Source of the DNA: Croceimicrobium sp965279135
Lineage (GTDB): Bacteria; Bacteroidota; Bacteroidia; Flavobacteriales; Schleiferiaceae
Direction: 5' to 3'
Length of the DNA stretch: 64,000 nucleotides
NCBI GenBank assembly: GCA_965279135.1
Contig: OZ257133.1
Location: 1,674,001-1,738,000, forward strand
Below, one piece after another: positions 8,423 to 18,089 of this stretch. The translations under genes and the position numbers were made by a program. The notes under the pieces are model-generated. The model saw only the letters and a program-made list of their open reading frames with translations, was not told the origin of the DNA and did not search any database. Each line of letters starts with the position of its first letter. The stretch's first letter is position 1.

Positions 8423-9428
8423 CCTAAACCCCATACTACGTGGTTTACTCAGTCCATTTTCAGGGCTATATAAATTGATTACAGACATTCGTAATCAAGC
8501 ATTTGAGCGTTCGCTCCTTGAGAGGTATCAACCAAATGTTCCTAGCATCGCCATCGGTAATTTGAGCGTAGGTGGAACCGGTAAAACTCCAATGACCGAA
8601 TACCTTATTAAGAATTTGAAGGTTGAGCCCAAAGCGGTGGTTTCGAGAGGTTATGGGCGAAAAACCAAAGGCTTACTTGAGGTAAACCCCGAGGGATCAG
8701 CATCTGATTTTGGTGATGAAAGTTTACAAATAGCGCAGAAGTTTCCGGTTAAAGTCTGGGTCTCTGAAGAACGAAAACCAGCAGTTAAGGCTGCTGAAGA
8801 TCATGGATCAAAGTTGATTTTACTGGATGATGCATTTCAACATCGTTATGTTAAGGCGCATCGCTACTTGATGTTAAGTCGTTTTGATTTACCTTTTTTC
8901 GAGGATCACGTACTTCCGGGAGGAACCCTTAGAGAAGGGCGTTCAGGGGCAGATAGAGCGGATTTCATCATCTTCACCAAATGCCCGGAAAACCTTAGTG
9001 ATGCACAAAAAGAAGAATACCGCTATCGTTCAGCTTATTACAGCAAGGCCCCAGTACTGTTTAGCCATCTAAGCTATGGTGAAATGAAAAATCAAAAGGG
9101 AGAAAACCTAGATTCCAAATTACCTATGGTGCTAATAACCGGGATTGCTGATCATCGTCCCCTATCGCAATTTCTATCTTCAAAATATCAGCTTAAAGAG
9201 ATCAGGAGTTTTAAAGATCATCATCACTTTAAGGTTGAAGAAATTGGAGACTTACTTAAAGCCTCAGCTCGCGGTGAGGTAGCACTAGTCTGTACCGATA
9301 AAGATCGCGTCAAACTACTTTCGCTGGTTGGAGATGAGGCCCTCTTCTCTGTGCCGGTAGAGCATTGTTTTTCCAGGTCGGATGAAAAGCTTCTGTTGGA
9401 TGATTTGCAGGCTCTGTTAGGGTCCTAA
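8412..9428 (+). CDS. lpxK: Tetraacyldisaccharide 4'-kinase
   Basis: Phosphorylates the 4' position of tetraacyldisaccharide 1-phosphate to give lipid IVA, at the cytoplasmic face of the inner membrane. The unusual LpxK P-loop GGTGKTP is at residues 54-60 after IAIGNLSV. SRGYGRKTKG and the LLDDAFQHR motif (the catalytic/Mg region) follow, with LPGGTLREG at about residue 170. 338 residues, normal. It shows the cell makes lipid A, consistent with the glycosyltransferase cluster at the window's left edge. It overlaps miaA by 11 bases; gatB follows after 28 bases. Confidence 0.95.
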   Translation: MQNSLNPILRGLLSPFSGLYKLITDIRNQAFERSLLERYQPNVPSIAIGNLSVGGTGKTPMTEYLIKNLKVEPKAVVSRGYGRKTKGLLEVNPEGSASDFGDESLQIAQKFPVKVWVSEERKPAVKAAEDHGSKLILLDDAFQHRYVKAHRYLMLSRFDLPFFEDHVLPGGTLREGRSGADRADFIIFTKCPENLSDAQKEEYRYRSAYYSKAPVLFSHLSYGEMKNQKGENLDSKLPMVLITGIADHRPLSQFLSSKYQLKEIRSFKDHHHFKVEEIGDLLKASARGEVALVCTDKDRVKLLSLVGDEALFSVPVEHCFSRSDEKLLLDDLQALLGS

Positions 9429-9443
9429 GAAAAATTCATTTTG

Positions 9444-9451
9444 CATCTTTG
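9444..9451 (+). promoter_or_regulatory. Candidate -7 box (CATCTTTG) before gatB
   Basis: CATCTTTG, one mismatch from TAnnTTTG, lies 5 bases before the gatB ATG in a context (TTGCATCTTTGCAGCC) often seen just upstream of Bacteroidota genes. No clear -33 element is present. If used, the leader would be only a few bases long. Confidence 0.22.
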
Positions 9452-9456
9452 CAGCC

Positions 9457-10926
9457 ATGGCAAAAAATGATGTTTCGGCTAGCCTTCGGGCCCAGTATGA
9501 ACCTGTTATCGGTATTGAAATCCACTTGCAGTTAAACACGGCCAGTAAGGCCTATTCAGCTGATCCTACTGAATATGGCGCCGCCCCAAATATGCAAACC
9601 AGTCCTATCACCTTGGGACATCCTGGCACTCTACCCATGTTTAATAGGGCACAATTGCAGGCTGCGATTAAATTGGGATTAGCGGTAGGTGCAGATATTA
9701 GGGAAGTAAATGAATTTGCCAGAAAAAACTACTTCTACGCTGATTTGCCTAAAGGCTATCAGATCACCCAGGACAAAACACCCATCTGCAATGGTGGTTT
9801 TATCGAAATAAAGACTAGCGACGGTAAGGAAAAGAGGATAAACCTTACTCGTATACACATGGAGGAGGATTCGGGTAAAAGCTCTCATGACATCGATCCT
9901 TTTAACTCCCTGATCGATCTCAACCGGGCTGGAGTACCACTACTGGAAATCGTTACAGAGCCAGATATTCGTTCGGGTGAAGAGGCCTATCTCTATCTAA
10001 CCGAAATGCGTCGATTGGTTCGTTATTTGGAAATCAGCGATGGAAACATGGAGGAAGGAAGCTTGCGTTGCGACGTAAATGTTTCAGTTCGTAAACGTGG
10101 CGATGAAAAATTCGGAACCCGCGTTGAAGTTAAAAACCTGAACTCCTTCCGCAATGTGCAAAAGGCCATCGACTATGAAGTAAATCGACATATTGCCTTA
10201 GTTGAAGAAGGAGGTAAAGTGGTGCAGCAGACCTTCACCTTTGATGCCAGTAGGGGAAAAACCCAACTACTACGAGATAAAGAAGAGGCACATGATTATC
10301 GCTACTTCAATGAGCCCGATTTACAACCTGTAATTGTTGAGGAAGCTCTAATTACGGAAATGAAGGAAGCGATGCCTCCCTTACCGAAGGAGCTATTCGA
10401 AAAATATCGGGGCCATGGGCTAAGTGAATACGACGCTTCCCTTATTACCGACAGTAAAGAAATTGCCCTATTTTATGAGGCGATAGTAGAACATACTGAA
10501 AACTACAAGGCGGCCGCGAACTGGCTGATGGGTAGCATAAAATCCTGGCTAAATGAACGTGCCGCTCATATTAAGGACTTCCCCATTCCTGCCTCAACGA
10601 TTGCAGATTTAATTAAACTGGTAGAGGAAGGTAAGGTGAGTAATACGGCCGCTAATGGAGAACTGTTTAAGGCCTTGCTTGAAGAGCCTGAAAAGAATGC
10701 TGCAGACTTAGCTAAGGAGAAGAATCTAATTCAAGAGTCGAATACCGACGAACTCCAGGCCTGGGTAGATGCCGCTTTGGCCAAGTTTCCGGAAAAGGTT
10801 CAGGAGTATAAAGCCGGTAAAAAAGGTTTAACTGGCCTCTTTATGGGAGAAGTTATGAAACTGTCCCGAGGGAAAGCAGACCCTAAATTGGCAAGCAAAC
10901 TTGTTCAACAATCATTGGAAAAATAG
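9457..10926 (+). CDS. gatB: Asp/Glu-tRNA(Asn/Gln) amidotransferase subunit B
   Basis: GatB converts misacylated Glu-tRNA(Gln) (and Asp-tRNA(Asn)) to the amide form using ammonia delivered by GatA, in the GatCAB complex. The N-terminus EPVIGIEIHLQLNT, then ADLPKGYQITQ, GIVTEPDIRSGEEAYLY-like region (EIVTEPDIRS), MEEGSLRCDVNVSVR and VEVKNLNSFRNV are all hallmark GatB motifs. The helical and YqeY tail (GLTGLFMGEVMKLSRGKADPK) is complete. 489 residues, normal. gatA and gatC are not in the window. The stop is 4 bases before the next ATG, so the TlpA-like lipoprotein is probably co-transcribed. Confidence 0.96.
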   Translation: MAKNDVSASLRAQYEPVIGIEIHLQLNTASKAYSADPTEYGAAPNMQTSPITLGHPGTLPMFNRAQLQAAIKLGLAVGADIREVNEFARKNYFYADLPKGYQITQDKTPICNGGFIEIKTSDGKEKRINLTRIHMEEDSGKSSHDIDPFNSLIDLNRAGVPLLEIVTEPDIRSGEEAYLYLTEMRRLVRYLEISDGNMEEGSLRCDVNVSVRKRGDEKFGTRVEVKNLNSFRNVQKAIDYEVNRHIALVEEGGKVVQQTFTFDASRGKTQLLRDKEEAHDYRYFNEPDLQPVIVEEALITEMKEAMPPLPKELFEKYRGHGLSEYDASLITDSKEIALFYEAIVEHTENYKAAANWLMGSIKSWLNERAAHIKDFPIPASTIADLIKLVEEGKVSNTAANGELFKALLEEPEKNAADLAKEKNLIQESNTDELQAWVDAALAKFPEKVQEYKAGKKGLTGLFMGEVMKLSRGKADPKLASKLVQQSLEK

Positions 10927-10930
10927 AAAA

Positions 10931-12124
10931 ATGAGAAAGCTATTAGTATTGGGCATTGCCTTGAGCGTGTTCTCGCTAACGTCATGTAATGAATCTACTG
11001 GAAGTGGCCTTACCGATCTGAAGGTTACCGCTAAAGGTTCTACTGAAGTGATTTTACAAATCCTTCCCGCCAATAATGATGTAGAGGTCATTGACACCTT
11101 AAAATCTGATGATGGCAATTTTGAAATCACCTTTCCGGTGGATACTCCTAATTTCTTCATGATTAGCACAGATGGCGTTCAGATTCCATTTTTCAGTGAA
11201 GGATCAGAGCAAATATTGATTGAAATAGATCCACTAATTGCAGAGGTTGACCGAGGCTACAATATCAAAGCAAATAAGGAGAGTGTTCGTCTCCGTGAAG
11301 TTAATATGCTTCTGTTGGAGTCTAACCGCTTCGTAGATAGTCTAAGCGGAGTGCGTATTGCCTACCGCGACAGTGCGAATGGTATGGCTGTCGTGCAACA
11401 AACCCAATTGGAATTTCAGAACATGTTGGATCGTGGTACTACTAAATTGCTTGCTATGCTAGATGAGGATCCTGCAAACATGGCGAACCTATTCATCTTT
11501 CAATCTGCGGTTTACAACAACCCTTTCCTAAACCCCAGAGTTCATATGGAGTATTTTGAGGAAGCAGACTCTGTTTTGATAAAAGCCTATCCAGCTAACC
11601 CTCATGTATTGGTTTATCAGGAACAATACAATAGCATGCGCAAGCAAATGGAAGAAGCAGAAGCCATTCAGCAACGCGCAGATGCAATTGCACCAGGAGT
11701 AATGGCTCCCGAAATCAGTTTACCTAAACCAGATGGGACCATTCTCAGTCTTTCAGATTTAAGAGGTGAAGTTGTATTGATTGACTTCTGGGCTTCTTGG
11801 TGTAGACCCTGTCGGGCTGCAAACCCGGTACTGGTTGAAATGTACAATGAGTATAAGGATCAAGGATTTACTGTTTACAGCGTATCCCTTGATGGACAAC
11901 CTAATCAGAGAACTCCTGCCGAAGATTGGGTAAAAGCAATCGCTGATGATAATCTGAGTTGGGATCATCATGTTGCAGACCTATTAAATGGTACAGGAGA
12001 AGCCAGTAAAACCTACGGGGTAAGAGGAATTCCCTTTACTGTATTAGTAGATCGTGAAGGAAAGGTTGTGAGCAAACAGTTCCACCCTTCCCAGTTACCA
12101 ACCCTACTGGAAGGAATTCTCTAG
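10931..12124 (+). CDS. TlpA-like thioredoxin-fold lipoprotein with DUF4369-type N-domain
   Basis: A lipoprotein (signal MRKLLVLGIALSVFSLTSC, lipobox LTSC) of 397 residues acting in the periplasm. The N-terminal half (about 25-130) is beta-rich and matches the DUF4369 type common in Bacteroidota (KGSTEVILQI, DDGNFEITFPV). The C-terminal third is a TlpA/ResA thioredoxin domain: APEISLPKPDG, LIDFWASWCRPCRAANP with Cys 291 and 294, and GIPFTVLVDREG. Both cysteines are present, so reductase activity is plausible. The ATG at 10931 replaces an earlier ATG at 10901 that lies within gatB. Its last 21 bases overlap the end of convergent gap. Confidence 0.9.
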   Translation: MRKLLVLGIALSVFSLTSCNESTGSGLTDLKVTAKGSTEVILQILPANNDVEVIDTLKSDDGNFEITFPVDTPNFFMISTDGVQIPFFSEGSEQILIEIDPLIAEVDRGYNIKANKESVRLREVNMLLLESNRFVDSLSGVRIAYRDSANGMAVVQQTQLEFQNMLDRGTTKLLAMLDEDPANMANLFIFQSAVYNNPFLNPRVHMEYFEEADSVLIKAYPANPHVLVYQEQYNSMRKQMEEAEAIQQRADAIAPGVMAPEISLPKPDGTILSLSDLRGEVVLIDFWASWCRPCRAANPVLVEMYNEYKDQGFTVYSVSLDGQPNQRTPAEDWVKAIADDNLSWDHHVADLLNGTGEASKTYGVRGIPFTVLVDREGKVVSKQFHPSQLPTLLEGIL

Positions 12125-13096
12125 ATAGAGCATCAAATCCCGAAGGCGATGGGAATAGCCCATCTCATTGTCGTACCAACCAACGACTTTTAGCATTGGA
12201 CCGAGTACCGATGTAAGCTCCTCATCATACAAACTGGAGTAAGGGCTACCAATAACGTCTCGAGAAACGATCGGATCATTGGTATAGCCCAGATAGCCCT
12301 TTAGGAAAGTCTCAGAAGCATTCTTAAAGGCAACATGGACTGATTCAATATCTACAGTCCTTTTAATAGTAAAGGTTATATCCGTTAGGCTTCCATCAGG
12401 GACTGGCACTCTTATTCCTGCTCCTCCAATTAGCCCTTCCAGATGCGGAAAGATACGGGTGATCGCCTTTGCCGCACCTGTAGTAGTAGGAACTATAGAT
12501 TCAGCGGCCGCTCTACCTCTTCGGAAGTCTTTATGGGGACCATCCTGTAATTGTTGATCCGTAGTGTAACTATGAACAGTGGTTATAAAAGCATGCTCTA
12601 TACCGCATAATTCTTCTACCACTTTTATTAATGGAGCCGCGCTATTGGTAGTGCAGGATGCATTAGATATGATATGATCATTTCCTATCAGTTCATGCTC
12701 ATTAATTCCCATAACGATAGTCTTTATATCGTCTTGAGGAGGAGCACTTAACAGAACCTTCGGTGCGAGATTGAGATGGGGCTTCAATCGTTCTGTATTT
12801 CTATACAAACCTGTACTCTCTAGAATAAGATCTAAATCCAATTCCTTCCAGGGTAGATCCTCCACTGCTGCTTTATGAAAGAGTCTAATGTTACGGTCCC
12901 CTACCGTTAAGATTTCACCATTTAAGGTGATGTCCTTAGGAAATAGCCTGTGTGTCGTATCATATTTAAGAAGATGCGCCATATTAGACGCAGATGCAAG
13001 ATCATTAATCGCCACAACCTCAAAACGGGGATCATCGGCAATCACTCGCATAAAAGTCCTACCTATTCTACCAAATCCATTTATAGCAATACGCAT
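12104..13096 (-). CDS. gap: Glyceraldehyde-3-phosphate dehydrogenase, type I
   Basis: Oxidises and phosphorylates glyceraldehyde 3-phosphate with NAD(P)+. The Rossmann motif INGFGRIGRTFMR is at the N-terminus, INDLAS (the Asp expected for NAD preference) near residue 31, and the catalytic SNASCTTN near 147-154. The usual second Cys of SCTTNC is Ser here. HSYTTDQ, RAAAESIVPTTTGAAKA and WYDNEMGYSHR are complete. 330 residues. The neighbours are unrelated; it is probably a single-gene unit. This may be one of two paralogues in the genome, since many Flavobacteriales have more than one gap. Confidence 0.93.
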   Translation of the reverse strand: MRIAINGFGRIGRTFMRVIADDPRFEVVAINDLASASNMAHLLKYDTTHRLFPKDITLNGEILTVGDRNIRLFHKAAVEDLPWKELDLDLILESTGLYRNTERLKPHLNLAPKVLLSAPPQDDIKTIVMGINEHELIGNDHIISNASCTTNSAAPLIKVVEELCGIEHAFITTVHSYTTDQQLQDGPHKDFRRGRAAAESIVPTTTGAAKAITRIFPHLEGLIGGAGIRVPVPDGSLTDITFTIKRTVDIESVHVAFKNASETFLKGYLGYTNDPIVSRDVIGSPYSSLYDEELTSVLGPMLKVVGWYDNEMGYSHRLRDLMLYLENSFQ

Positions 13097-13121
13097 GCAA
13101 AGAATGCTTGAAAAATTCGCC

Positions 13122-13129
13122 CAAATCTA
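13122..13129 (-). promoter_or_regulatory. Candidate -7 box (TAGATTTG) before gap
   Basis: On the minus strand TAGATTTG exactly matches TAnnTTTG, 25 bases before the gap ATG. The upstream TTTG is about 25 bases away, longer than usual, so the -33 element is uncertain. Confidence 0.35.
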
Positions 13130-13170
13130 GCCAATTCCCAAGAGGACCGGGCTCCAAATCTGGCAAATAA

Positions 13171-13192
13171 AAAAAGCCGCCTCACGGGCGGC
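13171..13192 (-). terminator. Intrinsic terminator after the 1055-aa secreted protein gene
   Basis: GCCGCC/GGCGGC forms a 6-bp GC-only stem with a 5-base loop (13176-13192). Read leftward, the stem is followed by TTTTTTTATTT, so it ends transcription of the gene at 13216-16383 just before gap. The plus-strand side has only a broken T tract. Confidence 0.85.
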
Positions 13193-13215
13193 TTCTCTTT
13201 TCTATTGAATATTAT

Positions 13216-16200
13216 TTAGTGCTTAACAATCAACTTTCCAGATTTAACTTCCTGGCCGTTAATCATTGTAACTACATAATTTCCGGTTTTAAGCTGATCT
13301 ACCGGAAGGCTAATCTCTTCAGTTCCTGCATCAAGACCTTTTAAAGAAATCGTCTTAACCATTTTACCGGTTAGGTCGCGCACGTTAATAGTTACATCAC
13401 TGCGATTCTCAAGGCTAAGCTTAATGGATACATTTGAACTGGCTGGGTTTGGATATAACTCTAAACCTTGCTCTGGCAATTCAGTGGCAAAATCAGGGGT
13501 TTCCTCTATACCAACATAATCCGCTGTACCAGAAGTCTTCCAGAATCCACGACCATGGCTAGCTGCATATAGCGCTCCTTCAAAATCATCACTTGTGCGA
13601 AGGTCATAGCGAATAGTACGCGTTTGTAATAAGTCGGTAAATGGAGCATTGGGAAGGCTATTCGCTTCACGAGTCCAAGTAACGCTATTAGCGGTGATAT
13701 CATCTGTAGACCAAACTCCTTGATCTGTACCAATAAAAACCTGACCACCAGTTGGATCATTGTAATTGAAAACTGCATCAAATACAGGCATGTTAGGTAA
13801 ATCACCATCCTTAGAGGTGAAACTATTGGTATTCAAGTTGGCAGCGCGAGCTTGCTCTGTATAGTATACGTGATTCGCCTGACCATAGTTACCAACGGTG
13901 ATAATTAAACGATCGGGATCTTCGGTATCAATACCTATGTCTGTAATCGCACGCCCATTTAATTGGAAAATGGTACGCGTATCAATAACATGGTTGCTAG
14001 GTGCAGGAGGATTTACTAAATAATTAATATCGATATCTGCAGTTTCCTCAGAACGCGCATTGGTTAAGTTAGAATAACGATATACTCGGCCAGAACTAGT
14101 TCCCACGAAAAGTGCATCACCGTCGAAACTGAAGGCCATACAAGTAGGTGTTTCCTCGTTAGCTAATGCGCCCACGTGCCACCATTCTGGGGTCTGGGTG
14201 CGGTTGCTAAGCACATCGCGAGCTAGCCAAACTCCGCCACCATTGTTTCCTGGTTGACTAGGATTATTGTATCCTGTTAATCCAACTGCGAACATTGACT
14301 GTACAGGATCCTGGATCATAACAGTATCATTTGGCGCTAAGCCCGCAGTAAGCGTTTCTGTAATCGGAATCCCTGAGGTCTCACTTTCAATTGTGATAAT
14401 TGATCCGGCATCATAACTAGTGGCTACTTTGGCGCGAATCTCTAAGGCAGTAGAAACGTTGAAATCAACTGTAAACTGACCAGTAACAGCATCAAAACTA
14501 CCGGTACCTCCACCACTTAAGTTTCCATTAGCGTCAGCCACCGCAGTTTGACTACCAGCGGTAATACTAAAGGACTCAGCAATGAAATTCGTGGAGCTTT
14601 GTGGCTTAGTAAACTGGCCGGAATAGCGGGTATTTCCATTTCCGAAACCAATACTAGTACGAATAGTATCTGCAGAGAAGGAGATTGAATCCCAACTATT
14701 ACGGTCTTCTAATTTCTCCCACAAACGGAAAGGAGTAACAAAATCAGCAAAGGCTTGCGAGAAGGCATTGTAACGGCCGGCCATTCTATTTCCATAGAAG
14801 TAATTGAATTCATCACCATTATCAATAGAGCGACCAAGGCGACCGTACTGCATCGCTTTGAATTTCACTTCCTGATCCAGATGAGAGATAACTGCATAGC
14901 CACCATCACCATCAACTTCCTGACCATTAGGCTGCGTAATTCCTATCGTGCGAATCGCATTTTTAGAGAAAGCCTGGCTTGGATCAATTTCTAATGTTCC
15001 GTTATCCTGTGTACCTCCTAATAGCGTTCCATCAAAACCAACATCCATTTTGTAGAACTGGATAGATCCATAACCTTTATTCTCTTGAGTCCAGGTTACA
15101 CCATTGTTAACTGACTTGAATACACCACCATCATTGGTTACATAAACGGTGTTGCTATCAGTTGGATGCCATTGGATATCATGTAAGTCAACGTGCACAT
15201 AAAAATTAAGAGACTGGGCACTAGTAGAAGCAATCTGGAACCATCCATTATCTCTTGACCACTCCCATAGAGTTAAACCTCCTACGATAATACGTTCGTC
15301 ATTATAAGGATCAACACCAATCAAAACGGCAAATGGTGATTGGTTCACCATATTTAAAAGAGCTGAAACTTCACCAATAGTAGTCCAAGTAGCACCTGCA
15401 TCGGTTGATTGATATACTCTCTCGAAGTTACTCCCGGTTGTTACCAGAACGTATACATAGTTCTCATCACTAGGATTTACCGCTATTCTCATACGAGAAC
15501 CGCTACGACGAATATTGTTCTCAATATCACCAGTGGTAGAAGTAATCTCCGTAAAAGAACCTGCAGTTCCATTAGGTGATTTCAAAATTTGAGTATTCAC
15601 TTTCGCCCAAACAGCACCAGATGAAGTAACCACAAGATCACGGGTAAAACCATTTACTAATTCAGTCCAGGTTGCTCCTCCATCCTCGCTAAGTTTCAAT
15701 CCATCAGAAGTAGCGGCATAAACGCGGTTGGCATTATTTGGATCACAAGCAATTTTACCAATCGCGGTCCATCCTTCGCCAGGGTTAGTTGCTGGATCTG
15801 TACTAGGAAGCAGGTTGAAAGTCATACCACCATCGGTAGACTTCATAATTCCATTACCCAGGTATCCTCCTGCACCAGTTCCGAAATTACCATAGTACAT
15901 TCCTTCACCGGTACCGGCATAAATAGCACCGTCAATTCCCTGTGCTAGAGAAACAACAGCCATGTTCTGTAATTGGTCATTTACTGGTATCCAGCTACGA
16001 CCACCATTCGGACTACGGAAAATACCGCCACTTACCGCAGCAGCCCACATCTTATTCGGATCATCCCGATCAAATAAAATTGCACGAGTACGACCACCAA
16101 TGTTATCGGGGCCCATTTCCGTCCATTGTAAATTTGAACTTGAAGCATTCTTGCTAAGCTTTTCGGCTTGCATGCGTGCGGCCATCACATCCGCCTCTTC

Positions 16201-16383
16201 AACTTTTCCCGTTGCCGGGTTTCTTCTTAATCGATTCATATAGGCCGCGTAGCCATCAGCACTAAGCTGCTGCATCGTCGCTTCGCGAGGCTCATAATAC
16301 TCAGTCTCAGGGGTGTAATTCATCCATATCATCGCTCCCGCTAACACCAGCCCACTGAGGGAAAATAGTAATCCTCTTTTCAT
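13216..16383 (-). CDS. Large secreted VPS10/BNR-type beta-propeller protein, T9SS substrate
   Basis: A secreted protein of 1055 residues. The N-terminus is a signal peptide/anchor (KRGLLFSLSGLVLAGAMIWM). Repeats of the sialidase/VPS10 type (SPNGGRSWIPV, STDGGMTFN, SEDGGATWTEL, STDAGATWTTI, SVNNGVTWTQE) form one or two beta-propellers through about residue 450 and again after 700. The last 80 residues are a T9SS type A sorting domain (LELYPNPASSNVSIKL ... GNYVVTMINGQEVKSGKLIVKH), predicting export through the type IX system and surface attachment or release. Such proteins are abundant in Bacteroidota, but ligand and function are unknown. Enzymatic activity cannot be claimed. Confidence 0.88.
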   Translation of the reverse strand: MKRGLLFSLSGLVLAGAMIWMNYTPETEYYEPREATMQQLSADGYAAYMNRLRRNPATGKVEEADVMAARMQAEKLSKNASSSNLQWTEMGPDNIGGRTRAILFDRDDPNKMWAAAVSGGIFRSPNGGRSWIPVNDQLQNMAVVSLAQGIDGAIYAGTGEGMYYGNFGTGAGGYLGNGIMKSTDGGMTFNLLPSTDPATNPGEGWTAIGKIACDPNNANRVYAATSDGLKLSEDGGATWTELVNGFTRDLVVTSSGAVWAKVNTQILKSPNGTAGSFTEITSTTGDIENNIRRSGSRMRIAVNPSDENYVYVLVTTGSNFERVYQSTDAGATWTTIGEVSALLNMVNQSPFAVLIGVDPYNDERIIVGGLTLWEWSRDNGWFQIASTSAQSLNFYVHVDLHDIQWHPTDSNTVYVTNDGGVFKSVNNGVTWTQENKGYGSIQFYKMDVGFDGTLLGGTQDNGTLEIDPSQAFSKNAIRTIGITQPNGQEVDGDGGYAVISHLDQEVKFKAMQYGRLGRSIDNGDEFNYFYGNRMAGRYNAFSQAFADFVTPFRLWEKLEDRNSWDSISFSADTIRTSIGFGNGNTRYSGQFTKPQSSTNFIAESFSITAGSQTAVADANGNLSGGGTGSFDAVTGQFTVDFNVSTALEIRAKVATSYDAGSIITIESETSGIPITETLTAGLAPNDTVMIQDPVQSMFAVGLTGYNNPSQPGNNGGGVWLARDVLSNRTQTPEWWHVGALANEETPTCMAFSFDGDALFVGTSSGRVYRYSNLTNARSEETADIDINYLVNPPAPSNHVIDTRTIFQLNGRAITDIGIDTEDPDRLIITVGNYGQANHVYYTEQARAANLNTNSFTSKDGDLPNMPVFDAVFNYNDPTGGQVFIGTDQGVWSTDDITANSVTWTREANSLPNAPFTDLLQTRTIRYDLRTSDDFEGALYAASHGRGFWKTSGTADYVGIEETPDFATELPEQGLELYPNPASSNVSIKLSLENRSDVTINVRDLTGKMVKTISLKGLDAGTEEISLPVDQLKTGNYVVTMINGQEVKSGKLIVKH

Positions 16384-16412
16384 TCCTTTTCCGTTTGATT
16401 TTTGCTGTCCGA

Positions 16413-16420
16413 CAAATATA
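16413..16420 (-). promoter_or_regulatory. Candidate -7 box (TATATTTG) before the 1055-aa protein gene
   Basis: Minus-strand TATATTTG matches TAnnTTTG, 29 bases before the ATG at 16383 and in the 60-base gap after lipA. It suggests the large gene has its own promoter rather than being read only from the lipA operon. The -33 element is not clear. Confidence 0.4.
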
Positions 16421-16443
16421 ATTTCTAAAACTTTAACCTTGGC

Positions 16444-17337
16444 TTAAAACATATGTCTTTCGGCATGGTAAGAAGAACGAACCAAGGGTCCGCTCTCTAC
16501 ATATCGAAAGCCCATCTCTAAACCAATTTCTTTGTATTTCTCAAATTGTTCAGGCTTAATAAACTCTTGCACAGGTAAATGCTTAGGAGTTGGCTGTAGG
16601 TATTGTCCTAAAGTCACGATATCAACCTGCGCCGAACGTAAATCCTCGAGACTTTGAATAACCTCTTCCTCTTTTTCCCCCAATCCTAGCATAATGCCCG
16701 ATTTGGTTCTCGGTAAGCCTTGATCCTTCAAGTATTTTAATACTGCTAAGCTTCGATCGTATTGAGCTTGAATCCTCACCTTACGGGTAAGTCGGCGAAC
16801 CGTTTCCATATTATGAGAAACAATTTCCGGTGCCGCCTCCACAATGCGATCAATATTGTGCCATTCTCCTTTAAAGTCAGGAATTAGTGTTTCCATGGTA
16901 GTTCCAGGACTCATCCGACGAACGGCTTGAACAGTTTCTTTCCAAATAATAGATCCGCCATCCCGCAAATCATCTCGATCTACGGAAGTGATTACACAGT
17001 GCTTAACCTGCATTAATCTTACGGATCGAGCCACTCGTTCCGGCTCATCCCAATCTACGGTTTCCGGCCTCCCCGTGGCAACTGAACAAAAGCCGCAACT
17101 ACGCGTACAAATGTTACCTAGGATCATAAAGGTAGCGGTTCCGGCTCCCCAACATTCGCCCATATTAGGGCAGTTCCCGCTTTCGCAGATAGTATGCAGT
17201 TCGTAGTTCTCTACGAGCTTTCGAACCTTCTTATAGTTTTGTCCGGTAGGTAATTTTACCCGTAGCCATTTAGGCTTACCAGTGCTAATAGATTTCTGCT
17301 CCTTTACAGGAGATTTTGCTTCTAAAACTTCACTCAT
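16444..17337 (-). CDS. lipA: Lipoyl synthase
   Basis: Radical-SAM enzyme that inserts two sulfurs into protein-bound octanoyl groups to make lipoyl cofactor. The auxiliary cluster motif CESGNCPNMGEC has Cys 51, 56 and 62. The radical-SAM CxxxCxxC is CTRSCGFC with Cys 77, 81 and 84. The C-terminal VRSSYHA provides the Ser ligand of the auxiliary cluster. 297 residues, normal. It is the last gene of a leftward operon: 2 bases separate it from the beta-barrel gene upstream. No lipB is present in the window. Confidence 0.96.
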   Translation of the reverse strand: MSEVLEAKSPVKEQKSISTGKPKWLRVKLPTGQNYKKVRKLVENYELHTICESGNCPNMGECWGAGTATFMILGNICTRSCGFCSVATGRPETVDWDEPERVARSVRLMQVKHCVITSVDRDDLRDGGSIIWKETVQAVRRMSPGTTMETLIPDFKGEWHNIDRIVEAAPEIVSHNMETVRRLTRKVRIQAQYDRSLAVLKYLKDQGLPRTKSGIMLGLGEKEEEVIQSLEDLRSAQVDIVTLGQYLQPTPKHLPVQEFIKPEQFEKYKEIGLEMGFRYVESGPLVRSSYHAERHMF

Positions 17338-17339
17338 TA

Positions 17340-18089
17340 CTAGTTCAGCTTGTAACCAAAATTTACGGTGATGTATAACTGAAAGAAACCGCTCCAGTTA
17401 ATGTCTTCATCTTCTTCATAGAAGATTGGAACCTCGGTAAAGAAGTAATCATAAATTACTCCTGCCTCTACGCTGGTAATCTTATCGTCCAGTAATTGAT
17501 AGTCGAAACTAACACCACCTTTGACATAGACGCCAGGTTTTAAATTGGTTTCCTCGATTCCGGTTAAAAAATTTGCTTCGCCATTAATATTGGCGGGATT
17601 TGTCTCTCCGGTGTATCTGATAATGTTAGTGGTAAAATCCCCATCTGGTCCAAACTCATCTACACTTAAGTAGATAGGTTTAAGTAGGCCTAAGGATAAA
17701 CCTCCGCTTGTTATATAAGAAATGGAAACTGAGCCCTGATCAGTTTTATCGAACAATACACGCTCGTAAACATATCCTGCTCTAAGACTATAAAATGAAT
17801 TGATCCGGCCTTTTACAAAACCGCGATAATTATTAAAGATATCTTCGGATGAAATGGTTTCTTTCGGATGGCGCAGCTTAACCAGGTCAATCTCTAATCC
17901 GGCAGCACTGTAACCATCCAGATACTTAAGGTATCGTCCGCTTAGGGCATAGCCTCTGCTGTGAAAATTAATGCCTCCTGTATAGGCACGGTCATAAACT
18001 TGACGTTTAAAATCGGCATCTGTATCCAATTGTCCCCAAAGCGGAACAACTGAAAGACAGCTGACAATTAAAACGAAAACTTTACGCAT
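17340..18089 (-). CDS. Probable outer-membrane beta-barrel protein, unknown
   Basis: A protein of 249 residues with a signal peptide (MRKVFVLIVSCLSVVPLWGQ). What follows is a series of alternating amphipathic strands with aromatic girdles (GGINFHSRGYALSGRYLKYL, YSLRAGYVYERVL, VSISYITSGGLSLGLL, GFFQLYITVNFGYKLN), ending in an aromatic/hydrophobic strand as outer-membrane barrels do. This predicts an 8- to 10-stranded barrel. Function is not assigned. It overlaps the YtxJ-like gene by 8 bases and is followed directly by lipA. Confidence 0.75.
   Translation of the reverse strand: MRKVFVLIVSCLSVVPLWGQLDTDADFKRQVYDRAYTGGINFHSRGYALSGRYLKYLDGYSAAGLEIDLVKLRHPKETISSEDIFNNYRGFVKGRINSFYSLRAGYVYERVLFDKTDQGSVSISYITSGGLSLGLLKPIYLSVDEFGPDGDFTTNIIRYTGETNPANINGEANFLTGIEETNLKPGVYVKGGVSFDYQLLDDKITSVEAGVIYDYFFTEVPIFYEEDEDINWSGFFQLYITVNFGYKLN

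Noticed and set aside
12104..12124. Overlap of convergent gene ends as a regulatory site
   Set aside because: A 21-base overlap of two complete coding ends is common in compact genomes; no hairpin or repeat is there.
13506..13808. 100-codon leftward frame within the large propeller gene
   Set aside because: It is a different frame inside a clearly coding gene, with no start or family features.
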